DNA of 45,948 nt from an uncultured Rubritalea sp. (lineage in GTDB: Bacteria; Verrucomicrobiota; Verrucomicrobiia; Verrucomicrobiales; Akkermansiaceae), in contig CALJOJ010000030.1 of NCBI GenBank assembly GCA_937981665.1, positions 1 to 45,948 on the forward strand, in the 5' to 3' direction. Made by a program: the position numbers and the translations under genes. The notes below the pieces were generated by a model that saw only the letters and a list, made by a program, of their open reading frames with translations, was not told the origin of the DNA and did not search any database. The stretch's first letter is position 1, and each line of letters opens with the position of its first letter. This document shows, in pieces, positions 1 to 8,788 of the stretch.

Positions 1-278
1 AGTGTTGTTCGGAATACTTCGACTTTAGCTTCATCTTTTTTTAGGTGGCTGGGTCTGGGCACTTTTAAGCGCCCTCCGAGCTTTCCCAGATGATAATATA
101 CGCCTTTCACGCTGAGCTTAATTTGGTGTTCTTCACGAAGCTAGACTTGAAATTGTTTCGCTGTTCTATACGCACCTTGCTTTAGTTTTTCAATCATAGC
201 TTCTTGTACAGTTTTGTAGAGAAGCATCACTTTATCAACTTCGTTACGGTTGTCTATTTTTCCACGTTTTCTTGCCAT
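1..278 (-). pseudogene. IS630-family transposase, N-terminal part, interrupted by a stop and cut by the window edge
   Basis: Reading the minus strand from the ATG at 276-278 gives 45 codons (MARKRGKIDNRNEVDKV...), then a TAG at 141-143. The same frame then stays open to base 1 (LREEHQIKLSVKGVYYHLGK...). The second part resembles the winged-helix region of IS630-type transposases, where a GVxYxxxxLxxLG motif is followed by a PRPxHxK stretch before the catalytic domain. The catalytic DDE part would lie beyond the window. The in-frame stop makes a decayed gene likely, unless it is read through. The family call rests on motif memory, not on a search. Confidence 0.6.
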
Positions 279-332
279 GAATTGAGCTTAACACATATTA
301 TCAAAAAGCCCTTTTTGTTTTAAGAAATGGTA

Positions 333-890
333 TTATAAAAGCCAGTCGACCCGCAGGTCATGTGCCTCAGTCGGGATCTCACTGTTCGTTAGTTTTTGAC
401 AGCTGAATGCGATGCCCACTAATAAAGCATCTTCCCGTTTATGGGAAAGGTAACGGTCATAGTAGCCGCCGCCTTTACCCAGTCTCTCACCATTTTCTGA
501 GAATGCGTAAGCTGGGCATAAATAGAGGTCTATATCCGCAGCCCTAACCTGTGGGTGGATCTCAGCATTAGGCTCGCGAATGCCCATGGTCATGGATTTA
601 AGTTCTATCACATCTTTGACTAGATGAAATTCCATGAGACCTCGATTACCGCATTTTGGGTAGCAAAACCTGACCTTCGGACACATCGCAGGTAGAGAGT
701 CTAGGTTCAGTTCCTTAGCGTTAGCCGCATAGCTGGCCACGGTTCTTATCTCTGGGTGAGAGTTTATAAACTGAGCGATCTTATTGGTAAGCATCGTTGA
801 CTCATGGCGTTTCTCCACATCACTGATCTGCGAAATGGCTACTTTTATTTGCTTCCTGAGAAGCTGTTTTTCTTGAGAAATATCACGCAT
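333..890 (-). CDS. 5-formyltetrahydrofolate cyclo-ligase
   Basis: This 185-residue cytosolic enzyme would convert 5-formyl-THF to 5,10-methenyl-THF using ATP, recycling a stable folate that inhibits other folate enzymes. The C-terminal half carries the family signature GERLGKGGGYYDRYL, which forms the ATP/phosphate-binding loop. The N-terminus has a basic helix (KQLLRKQIKVAI) typical of the family, and the length is normal. The ATG at 888-890 overlaps the last 8 bases of the upstream glycerol kinase gene, so the two are probably translationally coupled. No terminator with a clear U-tract is seen after the stop. Confidence 0.92.
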   Translation of the reverse strand: MRDISQEKQLLRKQIKVAISQISDVEKRHESTMLTNKIAQFINSHPEIRTVASYAANAKELNLDSLPAMCPKVRFCYPKCGNRGLMEFHLVKDVIELKSMTMGIREPNAEIHPQVRAADIDLYLCPAYAFSENGERLGKGGGYYDRYLSHKREDALLVGIAFSCQKLTNSEIPTEAHDLRVDWLL

Positions 891-2361
891 CTTTATTCCA
901 GTATTTGGTACGTTCTACTGCCTTGTCCCATTGCTTCCGCTGCTGAGCTAAGTCATTGTTCCATAGATTAGGAGTGAAGCGAATATCCTCTTGCCAAAGG
1001 CTGGCTATTTGCTCTTCAGACTCCCAGAAACCAATTCCTAATCCGGCTAAAGCGGCTGCACCAAAAGCAGTAGTCTCCACGTTCTTAGGTCGCACGATAC
1101 TGCATTGCATCTGGTCAGCCTGGATCCTCATGAGTAACTTACTGATAGAAGCACCACCATCGACTCTGAGCTCTGAGACTTCAATCAATGTGTCTTTGAG
1201 CATACTTTCTAATAGCTCAGCAGACTGGAAGCTCACGGCCTCTAGAGCAGCCCTGCAGATATGTGCACGTGTGGTGCCACGCGTCATGCCCTGCATACTG
1301 CCGCGCGCATAAGGATCCCAATGTGGTGCGCCAAGACCAGTGAAGGCAGGGACGAGAACGACACCTCCATTATCCTTTACGGACTTTGCTAAATCATCAA
1401 ATTCATAGACACTCTTTACAATTTGCAAGCCATCTCGGAGCCAGTTATAAACCGCCCCACCCATGAATACTGAGCCTTCGAGAGCAAACTTTCTTACCCC
1501 GTTGATTTGCCATGCTACTGTGCTTAGCAACCCGTTGTTAGATTGGACGATTCGCTCGCCAGTATTCATGAGCATAAAGCAGCCCGTCCCATAGGTATTT
1601 TTGATCTGCCCAGGTTCAAAGCATCCTTGGCCAAACAATGCAGCTTGTTGATCACCGGCTATTCCAGAGATGGGAACATTTCCCCAATGACCAGCAATAC
1701 CACTACTATCTACAATCTCGGGCAGCATGGATGCTGGGATTTTAAACATATCTAAGAGGTCCTGATCCCAGCCTCCTGTGTGAATATTATAAAGTAGAGT
1801 TCTGCTCGCATTACTCGCATCCGTGACATGCGTTTTTCCTTCTGTTAGATTCCAGATAAGCCAGCTGTCTATTGTACCTAGACAGAGCTCTCCACGATTA
1901 GCCATTTCTCTAGCATCCTCTACGTGATCTAGTATCCAGCGCACTTTAGTAGCTGTAAAATAAGGGTCTACCGTCAGTCCTGTTATAGATTTGATGGTAG
2001 AGTCTACACCAGCATCCTTTAGCTGTTGGCAGATGTCTGAAGTGCGTCGATCTTGCCAGACGATCGCATTGTGGATCGGCTCACCGGTTTTTCTATTCCA
2101 GACGACCACAGTTTCACGCTGGTTGGTAATACCTATCGCGGCAATGTCGTCTTGTGTGATGGATGCTTTCTCCATCACATTCTGAATGGTGAAGAGTTGA
2201 GCCTGCCATATATCAGTGGGACTATGCTCCACAAGACTTGGAGCAGGATAGATCTGCTCGAATGCTCTCTGACTGACATCTACTATCTCACCTGTATGGT
2301 TAAATAATACGGAGCGAGAACTAGAGGTTCCTTGGTCTAAGGATAAGATGTATTGAGCCAT
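883..2361 (-). CDS. glpK: Glycerol kinase
   Basis: A 492-residue FGGY-family sugar kinase that phosphorylates glycerol to sn-glycerol 3-phosphate. The N-terminal phosphate-binding motif LDQGTSSSRS is at about residues 8-17, and GITNQRET and WQDRRT follow in the first domain. The C-terminal domain has GLGAPHWDPYARG and the VDGGAS adenosine-binding motif. Length is close to that of known glycerol kinases. No glpF or glpD lies next to it; the only partner is the overlapping 5-formyl-THF cyclo-ligase gene. The start has no good Shine-Dalgarno sequence. Its 5' side faces the divergent prepilin-like gene across 202 bases. Confidence 0.95.
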   Translation of the reverse strand: MAQYILSLDQGTSSSRSVLFNHTGEIVDVSQRAFEQIYPAPSLVEHSPTDIWQAQLFTIQNVMEKASITQDDIAAIGITNQRETVVVWNRKTGEPIHNAIVWQDRRTSDICQQLKDAGVDSTIKSITGLTVDPYFTATKVRWILDHVEDAREMANRGELCLGTIDSWLIWNLTEGKTHVTDASNASRTLLYNIHTGGWDQDLLDMFKIPASMLPEIVDSSGIAGHWGNVPISGIAGDQQAALFGQGCFEPGQIKNTYGTGCFMLMNTGERIVQSNNGLLSTVAWQINGVRKFALEGSVFMGGAVYNWLRDGLQIVKSVYEFDDLAKSVKDNGGVVLVPAFTGLGAPHWDPYARGSMQGMTRGTTRAHICRAALEAVSFQSAELLESMLKDTLIEVSELRVDGGASISKLLMRIQADQMQCSIVRPKNVETTAFGAAALAGLGIGFWESEEQIASLWQEDIRFTPNLWNNDLAQQRKQWDKAVERTKYWNKDA

Positions 2362-2563
2362 GATTAGGATATACCATTAAATCATGCGTGTGAATGACGT
2401 CAATAGCAGAGCTGAGTAGTTAAGGTGGGTTATGTGATGTCGTATTGATATAACTACATTATTTTTAGCTTGATACAGTTTGTTAGATACTGCATTATCG
2501 TTATCTCTTATCTACTAGCTGTGTTAATTAATGTGAGATTACAGGTTTTAAATATTTATTATA

Positions 2564-5500
2564 ATGAGGGCAACCCAAGCTGAAGAGCCAAATATGAAAT
2601 TACCTCTCCTACATTTAAGACACCGCGCATCTCATCTCACGATGCTATTTTCTCATCGTAAAGGTAAGCATAAGGGTTTTGCGTTAGTGTCGGCACTACT
2701 GATAATGAGCTTTCTGTTAGTTCTTACTGTGGGGATGATGCAGTTTTCGCAGGTCGAAATAAAACAAGTGGGCTATCAGACGCTACAGGAAGAAGCCGAG
2801 AGTAATGCAAGACTGGCTTTACTCATGGCGATCGGTCAGCTTCAAGAAATGACTGGTTCAGATCAGGTCGTCACAGCTCGTGCAGAAATATTATCCAATG
2901 ATAAAACCTTAGTTCACCCTAACTGGGTAGGGGCTTGGAAGACTACCTATAGCGACAATGCTAATGACATCAAATGGCCACTTATAGGTAAACAAACACC
3001 ATCTGGTAATGAAATCTATCCCGTAGTAGGATCCTACACAGACCTCAGGCAGAGTGTTCCAGAGCTTACTAAAGGTAAATGGAAGGAGAGTTTATTAAAA
3101 GGTTGGCTAGTTAGTTCTACATCAGAAATAGCAGACCCTACACTGAGCTTTAGTCTAACAGACTCTTCAATAGTCGAGCTGTTAGGTAAAGGGGCACTAG
3201 GTAAGATGAGCGATGAGAGTAGCTACCAGGCTAAAGCCGTGTATGTGGAGAAGATATCTATCACGAATAATGCTGCAGTCGCGTGGTGGACTAGTGATAA
3301 TAATCAGAAAGCAACTATTATTCCTTATGAAGTGAATTCCTCTGAGCATGCCGTCGCTTCAACTCCAGGTAATGACCTCAGCTACATTCAGCATGATGGG
3401 AGCTATCCATTCAAGGACTTCTATCAGCAGAGCCTAGAGCACAAAGATAAAATAATAACGATGTCATCTGCGCATTTATCTCAAGCATCTAAAACTGAGA
3501 CTAAAGAGCGATTAAAGCTCTACACTCACGACCTAACACATCACGCTCCTGGAATGTATACCAATGCTGTTATAGGCGGCTACCAGCGAGATCTCACGCC
3601 TTTGTTATTCTCAGATTATCAGGAGAGGGTCATTCACTTCACACCACCTAACAGCCGGATCAATGCTAGCGATTTCTTTTCTGAATATCCTATAATAAAC
3701 AGCATTTACCATGATGTGCTTGCGCCGAATTTTTCATCCCTTCGCAACTGGGGGCTGCAGAAATACCGAACAGGGAACGCTATAAATACAGAGCTGGCAA
3801 GCCATGCATCTAGGCTGAGATCAAGCGCTCAATGGCCACATCAGCAGAGCGATGGAGTCACCTATGATGCAGCACATTGGGCAGCCGAGATGCCGAAAAT
3901 ACACCCGGTCATGACTGATGTACGCTGGCATTATTACTTCTCTATTGATGAGGGAAATATTCGTACGCACATTATTCCCAGAGTCTGTCTGTGGAATCCA
4001 TACAGTAAGGAAATCCAGACCAGTGAGATGCTCGTGATGCTCCCAAATCCATTCTATGATGCCTCAGGTGGATTTCATTTTTATGTGGAAGAGGAAGAAG
4101 TACAGCGTCTTAAGATGTTGATCGCTGACGTCACAGACTCTATCCATAGCTGGGTTAAGAAAAGCGCTTCACCTTTAGAGGATCAATACAAAGCTAGACT
4201 TTCTAATGATGATATTTTTCCTCAGCAACGTTATCTAACATTTGTTCTTAATGAAACGATCATGGGAGCAGGGGAGTGCCATGTTTTTTCTCCTAGTGGA
4301 AATTCACGATCCTCAGAACTCGCCGCAGGTGGAGTCCAGTTAGCTCGCTATGATCAAGATGAACTTTCTAACAATACACTCAGCTCTGACTCAGCTCAAG
4401 GCGGTGATCACTTTTATTTCGATGTAGTAAGTCCTCGTTTCGAAATCCAAGCATCTTCATCATGGCGAGCGCTTAGTATGGAAGCCAAGAGTGAATTACA
4501 GCTCAACCAGATCCACGACTATCGACCAGAAAGCGGATCCATCACAGAGAATTTCCCCTTTATTTTAAAAGCATCAAATGGCACTATTCCTGCCTACGAT
4601 TCCTTGCTGGAATCGGCAGATCATCCCACGCTTCAGCTGATCAACAACGGCACAGGTGGCGTAGCCCCATCCTATTACTTCGCTTATTCGGGTAGTTCTT
4701 GGGGGAGTGCGAATACAATCAGCTCATTTGGCTCGCTGCAAAATTTTCAAGATGCCCCTCGTAAAGATGCGCCCGCTACTCATCAAGTGGGAGCTAAGCT
4801 CATCTGGCTTGACGAATCAGATGGGGAAGGCAACCGAGCACCACTTCGCTATGGCACATCCTCTAAGACACGCTGGACGAGTGATCACATGGTCTACCAC
4901 CCAGCGACCATCGCTAATTGGAATGTAAGAGCTCAGCTCACTACTAGATCACCCATTGCTCAGTGTGCTAAGAAATGGTATCTCTTCAGCACTGGACCGT
5001 GGATACTGCAGTTTATACCGTACTCACCGCAAGACGCTAATGATAGCCCTTTGCTTAATGATTCAGGCACAGCATTTGTGAAAAATCCATTCGGCTTATC
5101 GAATGAGCATGCCTCTTCGCCGAATGTCGCCCTCTTTGATTTACCGCATCCAGATTATGGGATTCATTCTCTGGCTGCTCTACGGCATGCGATGCTCAGT
5201 CCCTATTCTTGGCATCCCAGTTACATCGTTGGACACTCACTCCGAGACCCCCACGCGCCAGCTGCATCTACAGCACACCCAGAAGTGATCAGCTCTATTG
5301 AAGTGGCTTCCATAAACCACTGGGATCATCACATTGGAGGCTATAAAACTGATCTTGGTTATGGCGCTGCGAATGGTATCCATGCATCTGATGACCTCTT
5401 GCAAATAGGCAGTGATTCAGTAAGCAAGAGGGTGAATGATAGCCTGCTCACTTCGAAAAATGATACCCTCCCCTATGACATTGCCTATGAAGTGAACCAT

Positions 5501-6589
5501 GCTCTATGGGATAACTATTTCCTTTCATCACTACCTCTCAATGAATCCACCCTGCATTTTAGCTCCATCATCCCGAGCAGTCAACGTAGCGAAATCCAAC
5601 CTCACACTGACCTCTCAGAAGAAGCTCTTAGCACGCTGCTAACCACTGATGTAAATTCTGCCAGTAATGGATTCTGGCTCAATGCTTATTACTACAGAAA
5701 GTCTAGTGCTTTCAATGTGAACTCTACCTCCATCCCTGCCTGGACTGCGTTCTTATCTGGTACTCTACAGATCGACAGGGATCTCGCAGATGGCAAAGTA
5801 GCGGCTGAACCCCAAGTAGATTTTTCTAGAACAAAATGGCGCGCTGGAGTGGCTCAATCTCATAAGTTAGATCCAGAGCAGTCCGATGCCTGGTCTGGAA
5901 TGCGGACTTTAAAAGAAGATGAAATTTTACGCCTCGCCACCGCGATAGTGGATGAGGTGAAGCATCGCGGGCCGTTTATTTCGCTCGCAGACTTCATCAA
6001 CCGCAGGCTTACCGATGCGGCTGATGAGACATCCCACATGGGCGCACTCGATGCGGCGATCTATAAAGCTGAGTTAAACCGAGGCTTCTATGACGTCCCA
6101 AAATACGCCACCACTACCATTAATGCAGGAACCGATCCTGATTCACTAGACAACAATCAAGAGATATTCCAAGACAGCTATCGCTATAGCGCTGAAGGAA
6201 AGATTATGACTAGCCAAGCTCCCATCAAGACATGGGGGCTACCTAGCTTTCTCATGCAGTCAGATATCCTAGAACCTATCGCGCCAGCTCTGACAGTGAG
6301 AGGAGATACATTCACCATCCGCGCTTATGGAGAATCAAAGGGAAAAGGTAAGCTCATAGTCACCGCATACATAGAAGCCATCGTAGAGAGAACTCCGCAC
6401 TACATCCAGCATCAAGACATAGGAGACAGTAGTGATCATCCTAATAAAAACATCGCCACTGATGCGGCCTTAAAGATAGATCCTCTTACTGGAAATATTA
6501 GCCAAGGTAATCTAACAGATCTAAACGAAAAACTAGGAAGAAGATACAAGATCATCTCTTTCCGTTGGCTTAGTAAAAATGAAATCTAA
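2564..6589 (+). CDS. Giant prepilin-like protein, Verru_Chthon cassette protein A-like
   Basis: A 1341-residue protein with a type IV prepilin-like N-terminus: a basic stretch (HRKGKHKG) at about 31-38, then a hydrophobic helix beginning FALVSALLIMSF. The expected peptidase cut is after Gly38. Position +5 of the mature protein is Ser43 instead of the usual Glu, as in tip-type minor pseudopilins. The body is Ser/Asn-rich and soluble. Near the C-terminus, RGPFISLADFINRRL (about 1135-1149) and a segment around 1234-1258 (IAPALTVRGDTFTIRAYGE) resemble motifs recalled from Verru_Chthon cassette A and GspK-like proteins. Cassette partners B, C and D are not seen here. Met11 (2594) is another possible start. 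It overlaps the next gene by 11 bases. Role inferred: a large minor pseudopilin of a secretion or pilus-like machine. Confidence 0.65.
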   Translation: MRATQAEEPNMKLPLLHLRHRASHLTMLFSHRKGKHKGFALVSALLIMSFLLVLTVGMMQFSQVEIKQVGYQTLQEEAESNARLALLMAIGQLQEMTGSDQVVTARAEILSNDKTLVHPNWVGAWKTTYSDNANDIKWPLIGKQTPSGNEIYPVVGSYTDLRQSVPELTKGKWKESLLKGWLVSSTSEIADPTLSFSLTDSSIVELLGKGALGKMSDESSYQAKAVYVEKISITNNAAVAWWTSDNNQKATIIPYEVNSSEHAVASTPGNDLSYIQHDGSYPFKDFYQQSLEHKDKIITMSSAHLSQASKTETKERLKLYTHDLTHHAPGMYTNAVIGGYQRDLTPLLFSDYQERVIHFTPPNSRINASDFFSEYPIINSIYHDVLAPNFSSLRNWGLQKYRTGNAINTELASHASRLRSSAQWPHQQSDGVTYDAAHWAAEMPKIHPVMTDVRWHYYFSIDEGNIRTHIIPRVCLWNPYSKEIQTSEMLVMLPNPFYDASGGFHFYVEEEEVQRLKMLIADVTDSIHSWVKKSASPLEDQYKARLSNDDIFPQQRYLTFVLNETIMGAGECHVFSPSGNSRSSELAAGGVQLARYDQDELSNNTLSSDSAQGGDHFYFDVVSPRFEIQASSSWRALSMEAKSELQLNQIHDYRPESGSITENFPFILKASNGTIPAYDSLLESADHPTLQLINNGTGGVAPSYYFAYSGSSWGSANTISSFGSLQNFQDAPRKDAPATHQVGAKLIWLDESDGEGNRAPLRYGTSSKTRWTSDHMVYHPATIANWNVRAQLTTRSPIAQCAKKWYLFSTGPWILQFIPYSPQDANDSPLLNDSGTAFVKNPFGLSNEHASSPNVALFDLPHPDYGIHSLAALRHAMLSPYSWHPSYIVGHSLRDPHAPAASTAHPEVISSIEVASINHWDHHIGGYKTDLGYGAANGIHASDDLLQIGSDSVSKRVNDSLLTSKNDTLPYDIAYEVNHALWDNYFLSSLPLNESTLHFSSIIPSSQRSEIQPHTDLSEEALSTLLTTDVNSASNGFWLNAYYYRKSSAFNVNSTSIPAWTAFLSGTLQIDRDLADGKVAAEPQVDFSRTKWRAGVAQSHKLDPEQSDAWSGMRTLKEDEILRLATAIVDEVKHRGPFISLADFINRRLTDAADETSHMGALDAAIYKAELNRGFYDVPKYATTTINAGTDPDSLDNNQEIFQDSYRYSAEGKIMTSQAPIKTWGLPSFLMQSDILEPIAPALTVRGDTFTIRAYGESKGKGKLIVTAYIEAIVERTPHYIQHQDIGDSSDHPNKNIATDAALKIDPLTGNISQGNLTDLNEKLGRRYKIISFRWLSKNEI

Positions 6590-7472
6590 TACCACATTCT
6601 TCTTCTGTGTAATACTGAGCGTATCATTATGGTGCATTTCACTGTCCTGTGCTCAAATACAAGAGACTCAGAAATATAAGTCTGCCACCCCGCATTCCCA
6701 AGCTAGGCTGGCGGTTCTCGCGATAGGGCCTAAGCCGCTAAGAAGATATACTGCAGAGGATAAAGACCAAGCTCATGCCGCATCCACATTACTACTACCA
6801 AGGCCTTATGAAATACCTCCGAAAATACTCTTTAACTTGGCAACTAACAAAAGTGGCAATCTCCTGCCAATCAATGTAAGCTTTAATAACCCGCCCTCAT
6901 TCATCTCCGCTCCTGCATCAAAGACTTTCAGGCTAAAGCAAAGTCTTACGGATGAGAGTGATCCATATATAATTCTTAGCCCACTCAAGCCAGGCTCTGT
7001 GAATCTCATTCTTCTTCAGCCCTCTAGCACCGCACCCAAGCGCTGGCAGTCAGATCCGAAAATGCATAAACTCGTTCTTTCTGCTCCCAACATCATTCGG
7101 AAAGACCTTGCCTTCATTAACCTCAGCCGACGACCGATTAAAACACAATTCCACCAAGCTGAAAAAATTATCCTGCCAGGTACTTCCCAGCTTTACTCGA
7201 AGATCTCTGGACAGTTACTTCACCGTATCTCCGCGCATTATGGCCATGAAAATAAACTCATCATCAATACTGCGATCAAGTTACCACAAAGTGATACGAG
7301 CAGCCACAACCTCTACATTTTCTATGATGCCAATCCTAACACCAACGCCGGAAAAACCATCGGTCTCATGCGTGTGTCTGTAGATACCACTGCAGAACAG
7401 ACGAAGCTGTTCGAGAAAAAACCGTACAGATCAGCTAAAAAAGATCAGCGAAGCCAGCGTAGAAAACCATAA
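6579..7472 (+). CDS. Secreted protein of unknown function
   Basis: A 297-residue protein I do not recognise. The first 26 or so residues form a Sec signal peptide (MKSNTTFFFCVILSVSLWC...) with likely cleavage after SCA. The Cys there does not sit in a good lipobox. The body is predicted mostly beta, with many Pro and Ser, and the tail is strongly basic (KKDQRSQRRKP). The start overlaps the end of the prepilin-like gene by 11 bases, so it is almost surely co-translated with it and may be its periplasmic partner. That partnership is an inference from position only. Confidence 0.7.
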   Translation: MKSNTTFFFCVILSVSLWCISLSCAQIQETQKYKSATPHSQARLAVLAIGPKPLRRYTAEDKDQAHAASTLLLPRPYEIPPKILFNLATNKSGNLLPINVSFNNPPSFISAPASKTFRLKQSLTDESDPYIILSPLKPGSVNLILLQPSSTAPKRWQSDPKMHKLVLSAPNIIRKDLAFINLSRRPIKTQFHQAEKIILPGTSQLYSKISGQLLHRISAHYGHENKLIINTAIKLPQSDTSSHNLYIFYDANPNTNAGKTIGLMRVSVDTTAEQTKLFEKKPYRSAKKDQRSQRRKP

Positions 7473-7521
7473 TATGATTAATAATTGTCATCCCTAAACT
7501 TTTATGTAAGCTACAAGACAC

Positions 7522-8331
7522 ATGCAAAAAATAAATATAGTGGCTTCCCTAGTAGTCACTCTAATCACAAGTGGTGCTCTCACAGGGATGGTGTACGCAC
7601 AAGATGATATAGATACGCCATTAGAAACTATAGAAGAATTAGATGCGAACGATGCTCTAGAACTCATTGAAGATAGCTCATACGGTGGATGGTTCAAACG
7701 CGACAAATTTGGTGTCGGAGCATTTGCTGGAACAGCTGGGATAGGAGGCCATGTTTCTTATGAGGTAAATGAATGGTTATACCTTAAAGGTCAGATTGGA
7801 GGATTCTCCTACAGTACTGATCAAACAATTGATAACGTAGACTACGAAGGTGACTTAAGTTTATTTTCAGCTGGAGTTAGTGCTAATATCAATCCGTTAT
7901 ATAAAGTACCAGTGATGAATGGTTTTAGAATATCAGTGGGCGCATATGGAGTAGACAATAATGTGGAGCTTAACGCTTCATCTCCTGGTCAGAGTATTGA
8001 ATTAGGTGGAGCGTCATTCACATTAGGTGCTAATGATCGACTTGAAGGAAATGTAGGATTTTCATCATTTGCACCTTACGCGGGCTTAGGTTGGGATTGG
8101 GACTTTGGTAAAGATGATCAGTTTATTATCTCCTTTGATGCAGGAGTGCTATTTACCGGAACTGCTGATGTAGACTTAAGAGCTGTAGGAGCCTTTGCTG
8201 ACTTCACAGCTCAGAACCCATCCCTTAACTTACAGAGTGAAATTGATGCTGAAATTGACTCCATAAGAGAGGAGGTGGAAGACTACCCATTCTATCCTGT
8301 AGTTAGTTTAGGCTTTACCTGGAGATTCTAA
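7522..8331 (+). CDS. Outer-membrane beta-barrel protein
   Basis: A 269-residue protein with a signal peptide (MQKINIVASLVV... ending VYAQ, about residue 27) and an acidic linker. The rest has alternating Gly/aromatic strands such as YEVNEWLYLKGQIGG, AGVSANINPLYKVP and FAPYAGLGWDWDFG. It ends in GFTWRF, a C-terminal Phe with alternating hydrophobics, as recognised by the BAM machinery. This fits a small outer-membrane barrel of about 8 to 10 strands. It lies 49 bases after the secreted protein and may belong to the same transcript. Its function cannot be told. Confidence 0.75.
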   Translation: MQKINIVASLVVTLITSGALTGMVYAQDDIDTPLETIEELDANDALELIEDSSYGGWFKRDKFGVGAFAGTAGIGGHVSYEVNEWLYLKGQIGGFSYSTDQTIDNVDYEGDLSLFSAGVSANINPLYKVPVMNGFRISVGAYGVDNNVELNASSPGQSIELGGASFTLGANDRLEGNVGFSSFAPYAGLGWDWDFGKDDQFIISFDAGVLFTGTADVDLRAVGAFADFTAQNPSLNLQSEIDAEIDSIREEVEDYPFYPVVSLGFTWRF

Positions 8332-8472
8332 TACCTCGATTCTTCCCTCCCAGTAAGGGGTCGTGTTGCGAGGGCTAGTTAGCTCCGCATTCGGCCTGCC
8401 GTGAACGGTAAAGCTAGCTAATCTTTAGAATTTTTGGCTCAAATATTTTTAGGCATTTGAGCCAAGAAAACT

Positions 8473-8674
8473 TAAGGGAACTTCTGAAAACTCCCTATAT
8501 TGCTGATTCTGTTATTAGCTTTGAAAGCTTGTATATTCAAAATACTAGCCTTTTGGTAAAATAATAAACCTACGTATAGCTTCGTTCCATATTTAAAAGG
8601 GATACTTATCCCTTCTAAATATGCGTCTTGCTCTACTTGTTTTACAACATCGCTAGTTTCCAGAAGTAGCCTTA
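8473..8674. mobile_element. Candidate MITE-like element with IS5-type ends
   Basis: The left end TAAGGGAACTTCTGAAAA (8473-8490) and the right end TTTCCAGAAGTAGCCTTA (8657-8674) are inverted repeats matching at 15 of 18 positions. The left end also resembles the end of the IS5 relic at 11044 (TAAGGGAACCTCTGGCAA), with three differences. The roughly 200-bp body has no transposase that I recognise. It contains a 16-bp hairpin (8588-8623). The similarity of ends is seen directly; mobility is inferred. Confidence 0.4.
8588..8623. repeat. 16-bp inverted repeat (hairpin)
   Basis: Arms CATATTTAAAAGGGAT (8588-8603) and ATCCCTTCTAAATATG (8608-8623) pair with a single mismatch around a 4-base loop (ACTT). 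No U-tract follows on either strand, so a classical terminator is unlikely. It lies inside the candidate MITE-like element. Confidence 0.8.
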
Positions 8675-8788
8675 ATCATTAAATTTAACTTCAAATAGCA
8701 GGTGGAGACCTTTCAGGAAGTTTGTTTGTTGATTCCTGTCTAGCGTTATTTTTTATTATTTTGCAATGCTGTTAGAGTGTTGATGGCT

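Larger units (their letters stand above)
8332..8788. other. Gene-free stretch between convergent genes, with two long hairpins
   Basis: I see no convincing gene here. An 11-bp perfect inverted repeat (TTGGCTCAAAT at 8434-8444, ATTTGAGCCAA at 8455-8465) could act as a hairpin terminator for either converging gene, although no U-tract follows on the plus strand. A MITE-like element occupies 8473-8674 and is listed separately. Confidence 0.6.
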
